DNA of 64,000 nt from Aurantimicrobium photophilum (GTDB lineage Bacteria; Actinomycetota; Actinomycetes; Actinomycetales; Microbacteriaceae). The stretch is from NCBI RefSeq assembly GCF_003194085.1, contig NZ_CP023994.1:372001-436000 (forward strand). Reading direction: 5' to 3'. Position 1 is the stretch's first letter, and the number at the start of each line of letters is the position of its first letter. Below, one piece after another: positions 1-8,291 of the stretch. The position numbers and the translations under genes are program-made. The notes beneath the pieces were generated by a model, which was not told the DNA's origin, did no database searches, and worked only from the letters and a program-made list of their open reading frames with translations.

Positions 1-339
1 GCTCGGTTTATTCGAGCACATGATGTGCTGGTGGAGGAATTCCCTGAATCACTACGCGTGATTGTGCTCAACAAAGTTCGTTCGGGGCTAGATGCCAGGG
101 GTTCTGCCCAAGCAGCTTCCACGCTGAGTCGATTTGCTGGATTGCATGAGGTTCACGAACTAGTCGCAGATGACAAGGCAATGACGTCGTCTTATGCGGC
201 GGGGAGACCACTCAGTAGTTCGGCAAAGAACAGCAAGCTGAGAAAGCAGTTTCAGAAGCTAGCTGGACTATTCAGCCAAGAAACAGGGGTTACTGCTGTG
301 AAGCAAGGCAGATTTCACAGAAAGCGTTTGAGCGCTTAG
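1..339 (+). CDS. MinD/ParA/CpaE-type P-loop ATPase, C-terminal part
   Basis: The frame is open from base 1 and ends with TAG at 337-339, so this is the last 112 residues of a gene that starts outside the window. A hydrophobic strand followed by NKVR (IVLNKVRSGL), then a cysteine-free stretch with VADDKAM and an AAGRPL segment, matches the C-terminal half of MinD/ParA/CpaE-like ATPases: the strand carrying the adenine-binding Asn, then the P.D..........G.PL region. The Walker A motif would lie upstream, so neither the ATPase activity nor the partner (septum placement, partition or pilus assembly) can be told. The gene is followed by two hairpins that form a terminator. Family call is fairly sure, exact role unknown. 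Confidence 0.55.
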   Translation, partial: ARFIRAHDVLVEEFPESLRVIVLNKVRSGLDARGSAQAASTLSRFAGLHEVHELVADDKAMTSSYAAGRPLSSSAKNSKLRKQFQKLAGLFSQETGVTAVKQGRFHRKRLSA

Positions 340-403
340 TTTTCCACTATTTTTGGCAACTCACCGAAATGTCAGTCCAGTCTGTTATATTTTTCTTACA
401 TCC

Positions 404-460
404 CCCAACGTTTCGTCGTTGGGCCTAACGCCCCGAAGCATACTCGGGGCGTTATTTTTT
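404..460 (+). terminator. Double-hairpin intrinsic terminator
   Basis: A 7-bp stem CCCAACG/CGTTGGG (404-410 with 417-423) is followed by an 11-bp perfect stem (426-436 with 444-454, loop AGCATAC) and six T residues (455-460). It ends the ATPase transcript. The stop codon of the facing NYN gene lies at 459-461, and on the minus strand the stem follows A residues, so it may serve the converging gene too. Confidence 0.85.
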
Positions 461-1139
461 ACCAGCCGGATGGTTTTGAAATAACTGCGCCGGTTTTTGG
501 AAGAATCACATTGCTGGGTAGTTGAGACTCGCGCAATGCGCCACGGGAAATCCTGACAGTAAATTCAAAATCACATGCATTGAGACGTTTACTCAGTTTT
601 GGATGTGGCGGAATGTGCGCAAGTTTTGCTTGTGTCTCTAAGCGGATCATTTCCACCGTGGGCGCAAGGTCAGAATCACTTGAAACCATGACGTAGAGGT
701 CAGCTTCGCTTCTGGCAGCGTCGAGGGTCATGCGGGTGCCGAGAGAAACGTCAGAACCCTTTTCTTCCACTTTCCAAATCTTGACCCCGCGACCGAAAGA
801 CCAAGTTTTGGGCATTTTGATTCCCCAAATACGTGATTTCCTTCTTTTTGGCGCAGATGAGGGGTGGACCATGAAATTTCCGAAAACGACCTTCACTCTC
901 TTGAGTGTTGTCAATGCATTCAAATACGTTTTTTGCCTCAGAGGTGCGCCGGGATCGCGCGGGTTTGCTTTCGCTTGTAATTGGGCAGTGAAGTAGTAAA
1001 TTTCTTTGACCTTATAGTCAGGAAGAAGCCTGTCAAATAGCGCTTCTAAATCAACCCATTTGTATTCCGTGCCCAAAAGTGAGCCGTAATAAAGATTGAA
1101 CGCGTCTACATAGACAATTGCGCTCGGTTTGGCCTGCAT
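459..1139 (-). CDS. NYN domain (PIN-like) protein, LabA/DUF88 type
   Basis: A 226-residue soluble protein. Residues 8-17 (IVYVDAFNLY) carry the first acidic residue and Asn of the NYN nuclease fold. Further on, KGSDVSLGTRMTLDA and VSSDSDLAP (about 125-160) give the other conserved Asp residues, so the metal site of this PIN-like family looks complete. NYN proteins are proposed RNases; no substrate can be inferred here. A basic insert at about 95-115 (KRRKSR) might bind nucleic acid. The ATG at 1137-1139 lies 44 bp downstream of the esterase stop on the same strand, so the two may be cotranscribed. Confidence 0.75.
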   Translation of the reverse strand: MQAKPSAIVYVDAFNLYYGSLLGTEYKWVDLEALFDRLLPDYKVKEIYYFTAQLQAKANPRDPGAPLRQKTYLNALTTLKRVKVVFGNFMVHPSSAPKRRKSRIWGIKMPKTWSFGRGVKIWKVEEKGSDVSLGTRMTLDAARSEADLYVMVSSDSDLAPTVEMIRLETQAKLAHIPPHPKLSKRLNACDFEFTVRISRGALRESQLPSNVILPKTGAVISKPSGW

Positions 1140-1183
1140 TTCATAACAATTGCAGGTACCACGGACATTTTCGCCAAGGGAAA

Positions 1184-2221
1184 TTAATCTGTGGAGGAAC
1201 CAATTCTCTCGTTCAGGAACGAGAGTGTCTCATTCAGAGCAGTCTGAGCTGCATCAAGGTTCAGCTTGAACTGATATTCGTGGGGCAAAGGTGGGGTGTA
1301 GTCAGCAGGCCAGAAGAGTTCTGTGACATTCACGCCAAGAGATTGCAGCTTCGCTGCAAAAGGCTTGGAGTTCTCGGCCGTGAGAGGGTCTGCGTTTCCG
1401 CCAGAGATGTACGTGGCAGGGAAGTTGCCGGTCACGTGGTTAATCGTCGACATTTGAGCCATTGCTGGTGAGGTGGTGATGTCACGGTCTCCGGTGTATG
1501 CCCACAAGGACACATCATCTCCCCAGCCCAGGATTCCCTTGGCACCAATCAACGACGTGAGTTGATACACGCCACAGTTGAGCACAACACCTTGCAGCTG
1601 CTCAGGAGAAAGAGTAGGAGTGAAATCCATTTCCTTGGCGAAATCAGGGTTGGTAATCAGTGCAGCAAGTTGGCTTGAAAGCTGTGCTCCGGCTGAGTCC
1701 CCTGCGAGAACAATCTTGCTGGGGTCGATATGGAACTTCTCAGCGTTATCCAGCAAGAACTGGTGTGCTTGGTTGAGTTCAAAAACCGCAGTGGGGTAGG
1801 TCGCTTCGGGACCGTAGGTGTAGTTCAGTCCCACCACGGTGTATCCCTTAGAGGCCAGGATCTCGAAGTAGCTGCGGTCATTGGATTTGTTGCCAGAGAT
1901 CCACGCGCCTCCGTGAGTCCAGATAACCGTGCCCAATTGGGTTGTAGTGCCCGTGGGATAAAACACATCTAGCTGCGTAAAGTCACTGGCTTTGACGTGA
2001 GGCTGGGTTGAATCAGTTGCGTACTGGACGTCCAAGACGGAGTCCACACCGCTAGTGGGGGCGTAGGGGGCCATGATGGCAGCGGTCTTCTTTGCGCCAT
2101 CTTGGAATACCTGGCGAATAATCAAGGCACTAGGCCAAGGGCTCACGGTAAACACGAGAACAGTCACCACCACTAATCCGGCAAGGACAGCTAATGTCCG
2201 CCACAACCACTTCTTACGCAT
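1184..2221 (-). CDS. Membrane-anchored alpha/beta hydrolase (HSL/acetyl-esterase type)
   Basis: The 345-residue protein starts with a basic N-terminus and one hydrophobic segment (about 7-27), consistent with a signal anchor or export signal. HGGAW (103-107) forms the oxyanion hole and GDSAG (174-178) holds the nucleophile Ser176, both typical of hormone-sensitive-lipase-like carboxylesterases. The Asp and His of the triad are likely in GGNADPLT and LPHEYQF near the C-terminus. It probably hydrolyses short-chain esters outside the membrane; the substrate is unknown. The ATG is only 17 bp from the divergent kinase gene and appears leaderless. Confidence 0.8.
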   Translation of the reverse strand: MRKKWLWRTLAVLAGLVVVTVLVFTVSPWPSALIIRQVFQDGAKKTAAIMAPYAPTSGVDSVLDVQYATDSTQPHVKASDFTQLDVFYPTGTTTQLGTVIWTHGGAWISGNKSNDRSYFEILASKGYTVVGLNYTYGPEATYPTAVFELNQAHQFLLDNAEKFHIDPSKIVLAGDSAGAQLSSQLAALITNPDFAKEMDFTPTLSPEQLQGVVLNCGVYQLTSLIGAKGILGWGDDVSLWAYTGDRDITTSPAMAQMSTINHVTGNFPATYISGGNADPLTAENSKPFAAKLQSLGVNVTELFWPADYTPPLPHEYQFKLNLDAAQTALNETLSFLNERIGSSTD

Positions 2222-2238
2222 GACTCTAGGCTAGAGGT
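2222..2238. promoter_or_regulatory. Divergent leaderless promoters sharing one -10 box
   Basis: The 17 bp between the two ATG codons contain TAGGCTA (2227-2233). On the plus strand TAGGCT is followed by 6 nt and the kinase ATG (2239). On the minus strand TAGCCT (2233-2228) is followed by 6 nt and the esterase ATG (2221). The flanks CTCTAG/CTAGAG make the site a near palindrome. No clear -35 was found for either direction. Assignment is by spacing and the -10 consensus. Confidence 0.6.
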
Positions 2239-3738
2239 ATGTCGACCCTCAGTAACATCATGGAATCCCAAGGAATTGGCTCCGCAGCCGATATTGAATG
2301 GCTCCACATGCTCATTGGGGACTGGCAGCTCATTGCTGACCTCGCATTTGCGGACATTGTTCTCTGGGCGCCCACCCAAGATGGTTCCTTCGTTGCGGTT
2401 TCCCATGCTCGTCCCTCCAGCTCAGCAACATTGTTCTATCGCGACTTCGTCGGCCAAAAAATCAAAGCTGAATGGCGCGCACAGGTAGGCGAAGCTTACG
2501 AAACCGCGAGCATCATCGAGTCCTCTTCCCCAGCTTGGTATGAAGAGACCCCTACTCGCGTTCGTGCGGTGCCTGTTATCCGCCGCGTGCGTCAGGGCTC
2601 GACTGACTCCGCACCGAGTAGCCCCATTGCTGTCATCTCCCTTCACACCAATCTCTCTGAGAGCCGTTCACCCAGTCGTCAGGAAATGACCTTCAATTCC
2701 TGCGCCAATGACCTCTTTGACATGATTGCCTCCGGTGACTTCCCAGACCTCGACGCAGCACCTTCACCACGCCGTGGAGCGCCTCGTGCAACAGACGGTC
2801 TTATTCGCCTGGATGTTGACGGTGTTGTCACCTTTGCCAGCCCCAACGCTCTCTCTGCCTTCAACCGCATCGGCTTCGCCGATGAGCTGGAAGGCGAGTC
2901 GCTGGCCGAGGTCACCACTCGTGTGCTCACAGGCAAGATCAATGTCGATGAATCACTTCCTGTTGTTGTCACGGGCCGTGCACCCTGGCGCGCTGACATT
3001 GAAGCCCGTGGTGTGACTGTTTCCTTGCGCACAATCCCTATTCGCCACCTCGGTGAGCGAACCGGTGCGATTGTGCTTTGCCGAGACGTCACAGAGCTGC
3101 GTCACCAAGAGATGGAGCTCATTACTAAGGACGCCACCATCCGTGAGATTCACCACCGTGTGAAAAACAATCTCCAGACAGTTGCTTCGCTTCTGCGTAT
3201 TCAGGCACGCAGAACCCAATCAGACGAAGCACGTGAAGCACTCACACAAGCAATGCGCCGTGTTGCCTCCATTGCCGTTGTTCACGACACCCTTTCTGAA
3301 GGTCTCACCCAAAATGTGGACTTCGATGACGTTTTCAACCGCGTACTGATGCTGAGCGCTGAAGTGGCTGCTATCCACGGCACCACCGTTCACCCACGAC
3401 TCACCGGAAGTTTTGGGGTGCTTCCTAGCGGCTATGCCACACCTCTAGCTCTGGCACTCACAGAACTGGTTACCAACGCGGTAGAACACGGCCTGGCAGG
3501 CCGTGAGGGCACTGTTGTTATTGAAGCGAATCGTTCCGAAGAACTTCTTACCGTCCACATCGTGGACAACGGAACCGGTTTGCCTGAAGGAGCTATTGGA
3601 GATGGTCTAGGAACACAGATTGTGAAGACACTCATTCAAGGTGAGCTCAGTGGATCTATTGAGTGGAATGCTGCTGCCGAAGGCGGAACCGATGTCTTTA
3701 TTGAAATTCCTCTCCGTTTCGCTAACGTCATTGACTAG
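2239..3738 (+). CDS. pdtaS: PdtaS-like sensor histidine kinase
   Basis: A 499-residue soluble kinase. An N-terminal GAF-like domain (about 20-155) precedes a PAS-like segment (about 185-290, RLDVDGVVTFASPNAL). A HisKA_2 dimerisation box follows with the phosphoacceptor in EIHHRVKNNLQ (303-313). The C-terminal HATPase domain has the N box LTELVTNAVEHG, the G1 box DNGTGLP and a second Gly-rich GDGLGTQ. This layout is that of actinobacterial PdtaS, which phosphorylates the ANTAR antiterminator PdtaR. No pdtaR is visible nearby, so the partner must lie elsewhere. The start is the ATG set by the leaderless promoter just upstream. Confidence 0.88.
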   Translation: MSTLSNIMESQGIGSAADIEWLHMLIGDWQLIADLAFADIVLWAPTQDGSFVAVSHARPSSSATLFYRDFVGQKIKAEWRAQVGEAYETASIIESSSPAWYEETPTRVRAVPVIRRVRQGSTDSAPSSPIAVISLHTNLSESRSPSRQEMTFNSCANDLFDMIASGDFPDLDAAPSPRRGAPRATDGLIRLDVDGVVTFASPNALSAFNRIGFADELEGESLAEVTTRVLTGKINVDESLPVVVTGRAPWRADIEARGVTVSLRTIPIRHLGERTGAIVLCRDVTELRHQEMELITKDATIREIHHRVKNNLQTVASLLRIQARRTQSDEAREALTQAMRRVASIAVVHDTLSEGLTQNVDFDDVFNRVLMLSAEVAAIHGTTVHPRLTGSFGVLPSGYATPLALALTELVTNAVEHGLAGREGTVVIEANRSEELLTVHIVDNGTGLPEGAIGDGLGTQIVKTLIQGELSGSIEWNAAAEGGTDVFIEIPLRFANVID

Positions 3739-3767
3739 CCTTCACAGTCAATTCCGAGCCATCTGGC

Positions 3768-3866
3768 TAGAATAAAAGGGAAATGGACGACCCCCCGCCT
3801 GCCCGAACCAGTGACAATTCTTCGTCACTGATGATTTTCGAGCGTGGTGAATCTCATGTTTGCTGA
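3768..3866 (+). promoter_or_regulatory. Probable promoter and possible leaderless leader ORF before the CNNM genes
   Basis: TAGAAT at 3768-3773 is followed after 9 nt by an ATG (3783) opening a 27-codon frame that ends at TGA 3864-3866, inside the start of the first CNNM gene in another frame. The inverted repeat AGTGAC/GTCACT (3810-3815, 3824-3829) lies in this leader. If the short frame is translated, its stop would couple to the GTG at 3844 or ATG at 3856. Coding potential of the short frame is not shown. Confidence 0.35.
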
Positions 3867-5175
3867 GTGGGTAGCTTTCGCAGCCGGTTTAGTTCTTACG
3901 GTTGGGACGGGTTTCTTCGTCGCCGCGGAGTTTGCTCTGGTCAATCTTGACCGGCCAGAACTTGAAGCCCAACGTGATCGTGGCGTTCGAGGCTTAGGCC
4001 TCACCATCAAGGCATTGACCATTACGTCAACCCACCTCTCCAGTGCACAGCTGGGTATCACGTTGACGACGCTCTTGACAGGTTTCTTGATGGAACCTGC
4101 GCTTTCAGCGCTGCTTTTCCAGCCACTTTCGGCTTTGGGGTGGAACGAAGCAGTTATTCGCACCGTCGCCGGAGTGAGCGCCGTTGTCATTGCCACCGTG
4201 CTTTCCATGATTGTGGGAGAACTCGTTCCCAAGAACTTTGCCTTGGCATTACCGCAGGCAACAGCGAAGGTTGTAATCCCTTTCCAGACACTTTTCACCA
4301 CGGTGTTCAAGCCACTCATCGCAGTTCTCAACGGTCTCTCAAATGCGGTACTTCGAAGCTTCGGTCTTGAGCCCAAGGAAGAGCTTTCAGGAGCTCGATC
4401 GGCAGAGGAACTCTCGTCTCTCTTGCGGCGCTCCGCAAGCGAGGGCGCCCTCGAGGAAGACACCGCAACACTGTTGGGCAAGACACTTGCGTTTAGTGAA
4501 CTTTCTGCCAGTGATGTGATGACGCCACGTTTGCGCATTGAATCACTGGAACCAGGAGATTCTGCACGTGCCGTACTTGAGTTGGCCCGTAAGACCGGTT
4601 TCTCTAGATTCCCCGTCACTGAGGATGGCCTCGACGACGTCGTGGGTATTGTTCACGTCAAGAACGCGATTTCAGTGCCGAGGGAACGTCGCAACGACGT
4701 TCCTGTCTCGGCGCTGATGATTGAACCCTTACGCGTCCCAGACACCATGTCCCTTGATGCTTTGCTTGCAGAACTTCGTGGCAAGGGTCTCCAGATGGCT
4801 ATCGTCGTTGATGAATACGGTGGCACGGCAGGTATCGCCACTCTTGAAGACCTCGTTGAAGAACTTGTTGGTGAGGTCGCAGACGAGCATGACCGCACCC
4901 GTGCTGGTGTTGTCAGCTCTGCCGACTACCTCACCTTCCCAGGATCACTTCGACCAGACGAGCTGGAGGAGCGTGCCGGAATTACCGTTCCGGAAGATGA
5001 CAATTACGAAACCGTGGCCGGTTTTGTTATGAGTCAACTGGGACGCATTCCGGAACAAGGTGACATCGTCACTGTTCCCGAAGGTGAATTCAAGGTGGTC
5101 CGCATGGACGGCCGTCGTATTGACCGTCTTCGTTTCACGCCCGTTGTTGTTGAAGTGGGTGAGAGTAATGAGTGA
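3844..5175 (+). CDS. CNNM/CBS/CorC_HlyC membrane protein (hemolysin-family)
   Basis: 443 residues in the order typical of the family. A CNNM transmembrane domain (about 1-190) has the conserved FVAAEFALV near the start and [12 protein letters not shown] later. A CBS pair follows (about 215-345, [57 protein letters not shown]). The last 80 residues form a CorC_HlyC domain. Members are linked to Mg2+ (or other divalent) transport; the old hemolysin name is not evidence of haemolysis. GTG 3844 or ATG 3856 can be the start. The next gene overlaps by 8 bp and is a paralogue, so the two probably form a heteromeric pair. Confidence 0.88.
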   Translation: MVNLMFAEWVAFAAGLVLTVGTGFFVAAEFALVNLDRPELEAQRDRGVRGLGLTIKALTITSTHLSSAQLGITLTTLLTGFLMEPALSALLFQPLSALGWNEAVIRTVAGVSAVVIATVLSMIVGELVPKNFALALPQATAKVVIPFQTLFTTVFKPLIAVLNGLSNAVLRSFGLEPKEELSGARSAEELSSLLRRSASEGALEEDTATLLGKTLAFSELSASDVMTPRLRIESLEPGDSARAVLELARKTGFSRFPVTEDGLDDVVGIVHVKNAISVPRERRNDVPVSALMIEPLRVPDTMSLDALLAELRGKGLQMAIVVDEYGGTAGIATLEDLVEELVGEVADEHDRTRAGVVSSADYLTFPGSLRPDELEERAGITVPEDDNYETVAGFVMSQLGRIPEQGDIVTVPEGEFKVVRMDGRRIDRLRFTPVVVEVGESNE

Positions 5176-6220
5176 TTGGGCTGGTCTGATCTGGCTGGTT
5201 GTTCTCCTTGCCGTGAACGCCTTCTTTGTGGCAGCTGAATTCGCAGTTATTTCTGCACGTCGCTCCCAAATTGAGCCGCTTGCCCAAAAGGGCAGCGCTG
5301 CAGCCAAAACTGCGCTTTATGCCATGGAACGCGTGAGTCTGATGCTGGCCACCAGTCAGCTGGGAATCACGGTAGCGTCCTTGCTGATTCTGAACGTCTC
5401 AGAACCCTCAATTCACCACTTGGTTGAGTTGGGACTTTCTGGAACTGGTTTGGATGACGGGTGGATAAGTGGCATCAGCTTCGCTGTTGCCTTAATCTTG
5501 GTCACCTTCCTGCACGTCATCTTTGGGGAAATGGTGCCAAAGAATGCATCGTTCTCCGTTCCTGAAAAGGCCATACTTTTGCTGGCGCCACCTCTTGTCT
5601 TTATTGCTCGGGTTGTAAAGCCTGTTATCTGGGCCATGAACGGTGTGGCCAACGCTGTATTGAGACTTGTTAAGGTTGAACCCCGTGAAGAAGCCAATAG
5701 TGTTTTCTCTCTCAACGAAGTGGCCACCATTGTTTCTCATTCCACTCGAGAGGGAATGATTGAAGACTTCTCAGGAACTTTGTCTGCGGCGTTTGAATTC
5801 ACCACCAAAAAGGCGGGGGATATCAAGGTTGAGCTTGCGAACCTCGTCACCTTGCCCGAGTCGGCAAGCGTGAGCGACCTTGAACAAGCTGTGGCCAAGT
5901 ATGGCTTCTCTCGTTACGTCATCAGCGACGCTGATAACGAACCCATTGGCTATGTCCACCTCAAAGATGTCCTGACCTTCGATGACGACATCTCTGAAGC
6001 TGGAACCCACACTGGACCCATTAAAGCCAAGCGCATTCGCCAGCTGGCCACGTTGACCGAAACCACAGACCTCGAAGACGCTTTGGCAGAACTGCAGCGC
6101 AGCGGTATTCATATTGCTCGAGTTGTTGATCTTCAAGGGAACACCACTGGTGTGTTGTTCTTGGAGGACATCATTGAAGAACTCGTCGGTGAAGTCCAAG
6201 ACGCCACCAGGCGCAGGTAA
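5168..6220 (+). CDS. CNNM/CBS membrane protein, second of the pair
   Basis: A 350-residue paralogue of the preceding gene. It has the CNNM domain (FVAAEFAVISARRSQIEPL near residue 20, FGEMVPKNASFS near 120) and a CBS pair (about 215-340, ending LFLEDIIEELVGEVQ), but stops right after the second CBS and has no CorC_HlyC domain. The ATG at 5168 overlaps the end of the first gene by 8 bp. A longer frame is open further upstream but would sit wholly inside the neighbour. Likely acts with its neighbour in divalent cation handling at the membrane. Confidence 0.85.
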   Translation: MSDWAGLIWLVVLLAVNAFFVAAEFAVISARRSQIEPLAQKGSAAAKTALYAMERVSLMLATSQLGITVASLLILNVSEPSIHHLVELGLSGTGLDDGWISGISFAVALILVTFLHVIFGEMVPKNASFSVPEKAILLLAPPLVFIARVVKPVIWAMNGVANAVLRLVKVEPREEANSVFSLNEVATIVSHSTREGMIEDFSGTLSAAFEFTTKKAGDIKVELANLVTLPESASVSDLEQAVAKYGFSRYVISDADNEPIGYVHLKDVLTFDDDISEAGTHTGPIKAKRIRQLATLTETTDLEDALAELQRSGIHIARVVDLQGNTTGVLFLEDIIEELVGEVQDATRRR

Positions 6221-6234
6221 TCGAGGGATTTGCC

Positions 6235-7071
6235 GTGACGGAACAGATACGAGAATGGGGAGCTGCTGACGCAGCACGCCACATTCGTGTCCCTGGTCCA
6301 CAAGACAACAAATACAGCCACGGGGTTTTGGGAGTCGTTACAGGCTCCGAGAAATATCCAGGAGCTGCTGTACTCGGCGTCGAAGCAGCACACCGTACAG
6401 GCATCGGCATGGTCAGATTCTTAGGAGAAAAGGCCCCTGCAGGCCTCGCCTTGGCACGTCGGCCTGAAACGGTCACCGTTTCTGGGGCCGTCGATGCATG
6501 GATCGTGGGTTCTGGAATGGAATCAACGCCAGGTCTCAATCCTGAACTTCCAGCGCTCGCTCACGCAGCATTAGGACTTCAACCAGTCGTCGTTGATGCT
6601 GGCGGATTAGGTTTCCTCGGCCATGTCTCTGCGCCAGCCATCATTACTCCGCATGAGGGTGAGCTGGAACGACTCGTTCCGCGAAATGGTTCAACGAGAG
6701 AAGAATGGGTTGCTTCAGCAGCTGACCAATTAGGTGTTGTCGTTGTACTCAAAGGGCATGAAACACTTGTCGCAACTCCTGAAGAAGCTACTGGTGGCAG
6801 GTTCCTGGTGAAAGTCACTTCTCCCACAGCATGGCTTGCGACCGCGGGAACGGGAGATGTTCTTGCAGGAATTATTGCGGCAGTTGTTGCCACTCATTCG
6901 GTGAAGAGAGTTCCATCACTTCATGAATTAGCTGAGTTGGCTGCAACTGGAGTCTTTCTGCATGGTAAAGCTGCAGAACTAGCTGGTGAAGATGGGCCAT
7001 TTCCTGCACTTGATGTTGCAGAGTCTGTTGGTCGTGCAGTCGCGTGGGTTCTTTCTGAAGGCAAGCACTAA
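6235..7071 (+). CDS. nnrD: ADP-dependent (S)-NAD(P)H-hydrate dehydratase
   Basis: 278 residues of the ribokinase-like YjeF C-terminal domain. This enzyme dehydrates the damaged S-form of NADHX/NADPHX back to NAD(P)H using ADP. Diagnostic stretches are YSHGVLGVVTGSEKYPGAA near residue 27, the ITPHEGELERL segment near 137 and TAGTGDVLAG (203-212), the anion-hole motif. The N-terminal epimerase domain (NnrE) found in fused homologues is absent, so NnrE must be encoded elsewhere or be missing. GTG at 6235 has GAGGGA upstream. Cotranscribed with the CNNM genes by position. Confidence 0.88.
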   Translation: MTEQIREWGAADAARHIRVPGPQDNKYSHGVLGVVTGSEKYPGAAVLGVEAAHRTGIGMVRFLGEKAPAGLALARRPETVTVSGAVDAWIVGSGMESTPGLNPELPALAHAALGLQPVVVDAGGLGFLGHVSAPAIITPHEGELERLVPRNGSTREEWVASAADQLGVVVVLKGHETLVATPEEATGGRFLVKVTSPTAWLATAGTGDVLAGIIAAVVATHSVKRVPSLHELAELAATGVFLHGKAAELAGEDGPFPALDVAESVGRAVAWVLSEGKH

Positions 7072-7073
7072 AA

Positions 7074-8291
7074 ATGTTTAGGAAAACCTACTGGCTCAAC
7101 CCTGTGCTGATGTGGTCTGCATTTGCAGTGCTCAGCTTGTGGCTGGGATGGCAGGGATATGTTGCTGAGGCCGTTCCCTATGGTGATGTGAGCTTTGTCT
7201 ATGAGTTCTGGGCAGGCCAGGCAGCAGGTGGGGCTGGAATAGTTGGGCTGGATTCACAATGGGTATACCCAGCTGCCGCTTTGATCCCGATTCTCTTGCC
7301 GCTACTTGCCGGGCCGGGACTCTATCCCATTGGCTGGATTGTTTTGGTCACCGCCCTCAATGCGGGGGCGTTCGCATATTTGTTGTACTCGGCCCGTGGA
7401 ACGAAGCGAAACGATCTTCAGCGCACCGCTGCATGGTGGTGGCTTGCATTCCTGCTTTTACTTGGACCGATCTCCGTGGCAAGGCTCGACAGCATCGTCA
7501 CACCGTTAGCAATTGTTGGATTGCTCACTGCCGTGCAGCGCCCGGCAATAGCAGGGGCTCTCCTTGCACTCGCAACATGGATCAAGGTGTGGCCTGCTGC
7601 ATTGATTGCAGCAGTGCTGGTTGCAGTCAACAAGCGCAAAACTGTGTTGCTTTCGGTTGTGATTACTTCCGTGATGATTGTTGCAATCGCGATCATCATA
7701 GGCGGCGCAGCAAATATCTTCAGCTTCCTGGGGGAGCAGACAGATCGCGGGCTCCAAATTGAAGCTCCGCTTGCCACTCCTTTCCTCTGGTTGGCTTCGT
7801 TCCATGAACAGGGATATGCCGTTTACTACGACAGTGTCATTCTTACCTTCCAGGTCATGGGAGATGGCACAGGAACAGTTGCCGAACTCTCCTCAGTCCT
7901 CCTCGGCGTTGGTTTCCTCGGAACTTTGGGCTGGGGTATCTGGCTTCACCGCAAGGGTTCAAGCCCCAGCCATGTTCTACCTGCTGTGGCATTGACCTTG
8001 ACCATGGTGTTGATTGTGTTCAACAAGGTGGGTTCCCCGCAATACATTGGCTGGCTTGCAGCACCGATTATTGCTGGGTTAATCCTTGAGCAAAAAAGGT
8101 TCGTTGCGCCGGCAGTGATTGCCCTTGTGCTTGGTGCACTCACGCAGGGCTTCTACCCGTATCTCTACAACGGTGTGCTCAATGTTCAGCCACTTGAACT
8201 CAGCATTCTCACCTTGCGCAATATAGGTGAGCTCGTCTTGCTGGCCGTCTCTGCTTCGGTGCTCTATGAAGCCAAGAGGCGAGAGATCTGA
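7074..8291 (+). CDS. Polytopic membrane protein, GT87/DUF2029-like glycosyltransferase
   Basis: 405 residues with about ten hydrophobic helices and few charged loops. An acidic residue in LGPISVARLDSIVTPLAI and a following WIKVWPAALI segment resemble the GT87/DUF2029 group, polyprenol-phosphate-dependent mannosyltransferases that work on cell-envelope glycolipids. The acceptor is unknown. It starts 2 bp after nnrD. Its last 28 bp overlap the convergent 3' end of metX, so no terminator separates them. Confidence 0.65.
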   Translation: MFRKTYWLNPVLMWSAFAVLSLWLGWQGYVAEAVPYGDVSFVYEFWAGQAAGGAGIVGLDSQWVYPAAALIPILLPLLAGPGLYPIGWIVLVTALNAGAFAYLLYSARGTKRNDLQRTAAWWWLAFLLLLGPISVARLDSIVTPLAIVGLLTAVQRPAIAGALLALATWIKVWPAALIAAVLVAVNKRKTVLLSVVITSVMIVAIAIIIGGAANIFSFLGEQTDRGLQIEAPLATPFLWLASFHEQGYAVYYDSVILTFQVMGDGTGTVAELSSVLLGVGFLGTLGWGIWLHRKGSSPSHVLPAVALTLTMVLIVFNKVGSPQYIGWLAAPIIAGLILEQKRFVAPAVIALVLGALTQGFYPYLYNGVLNVQPLELSILTLRNIGELVLLAVSASVLYEAKRREI

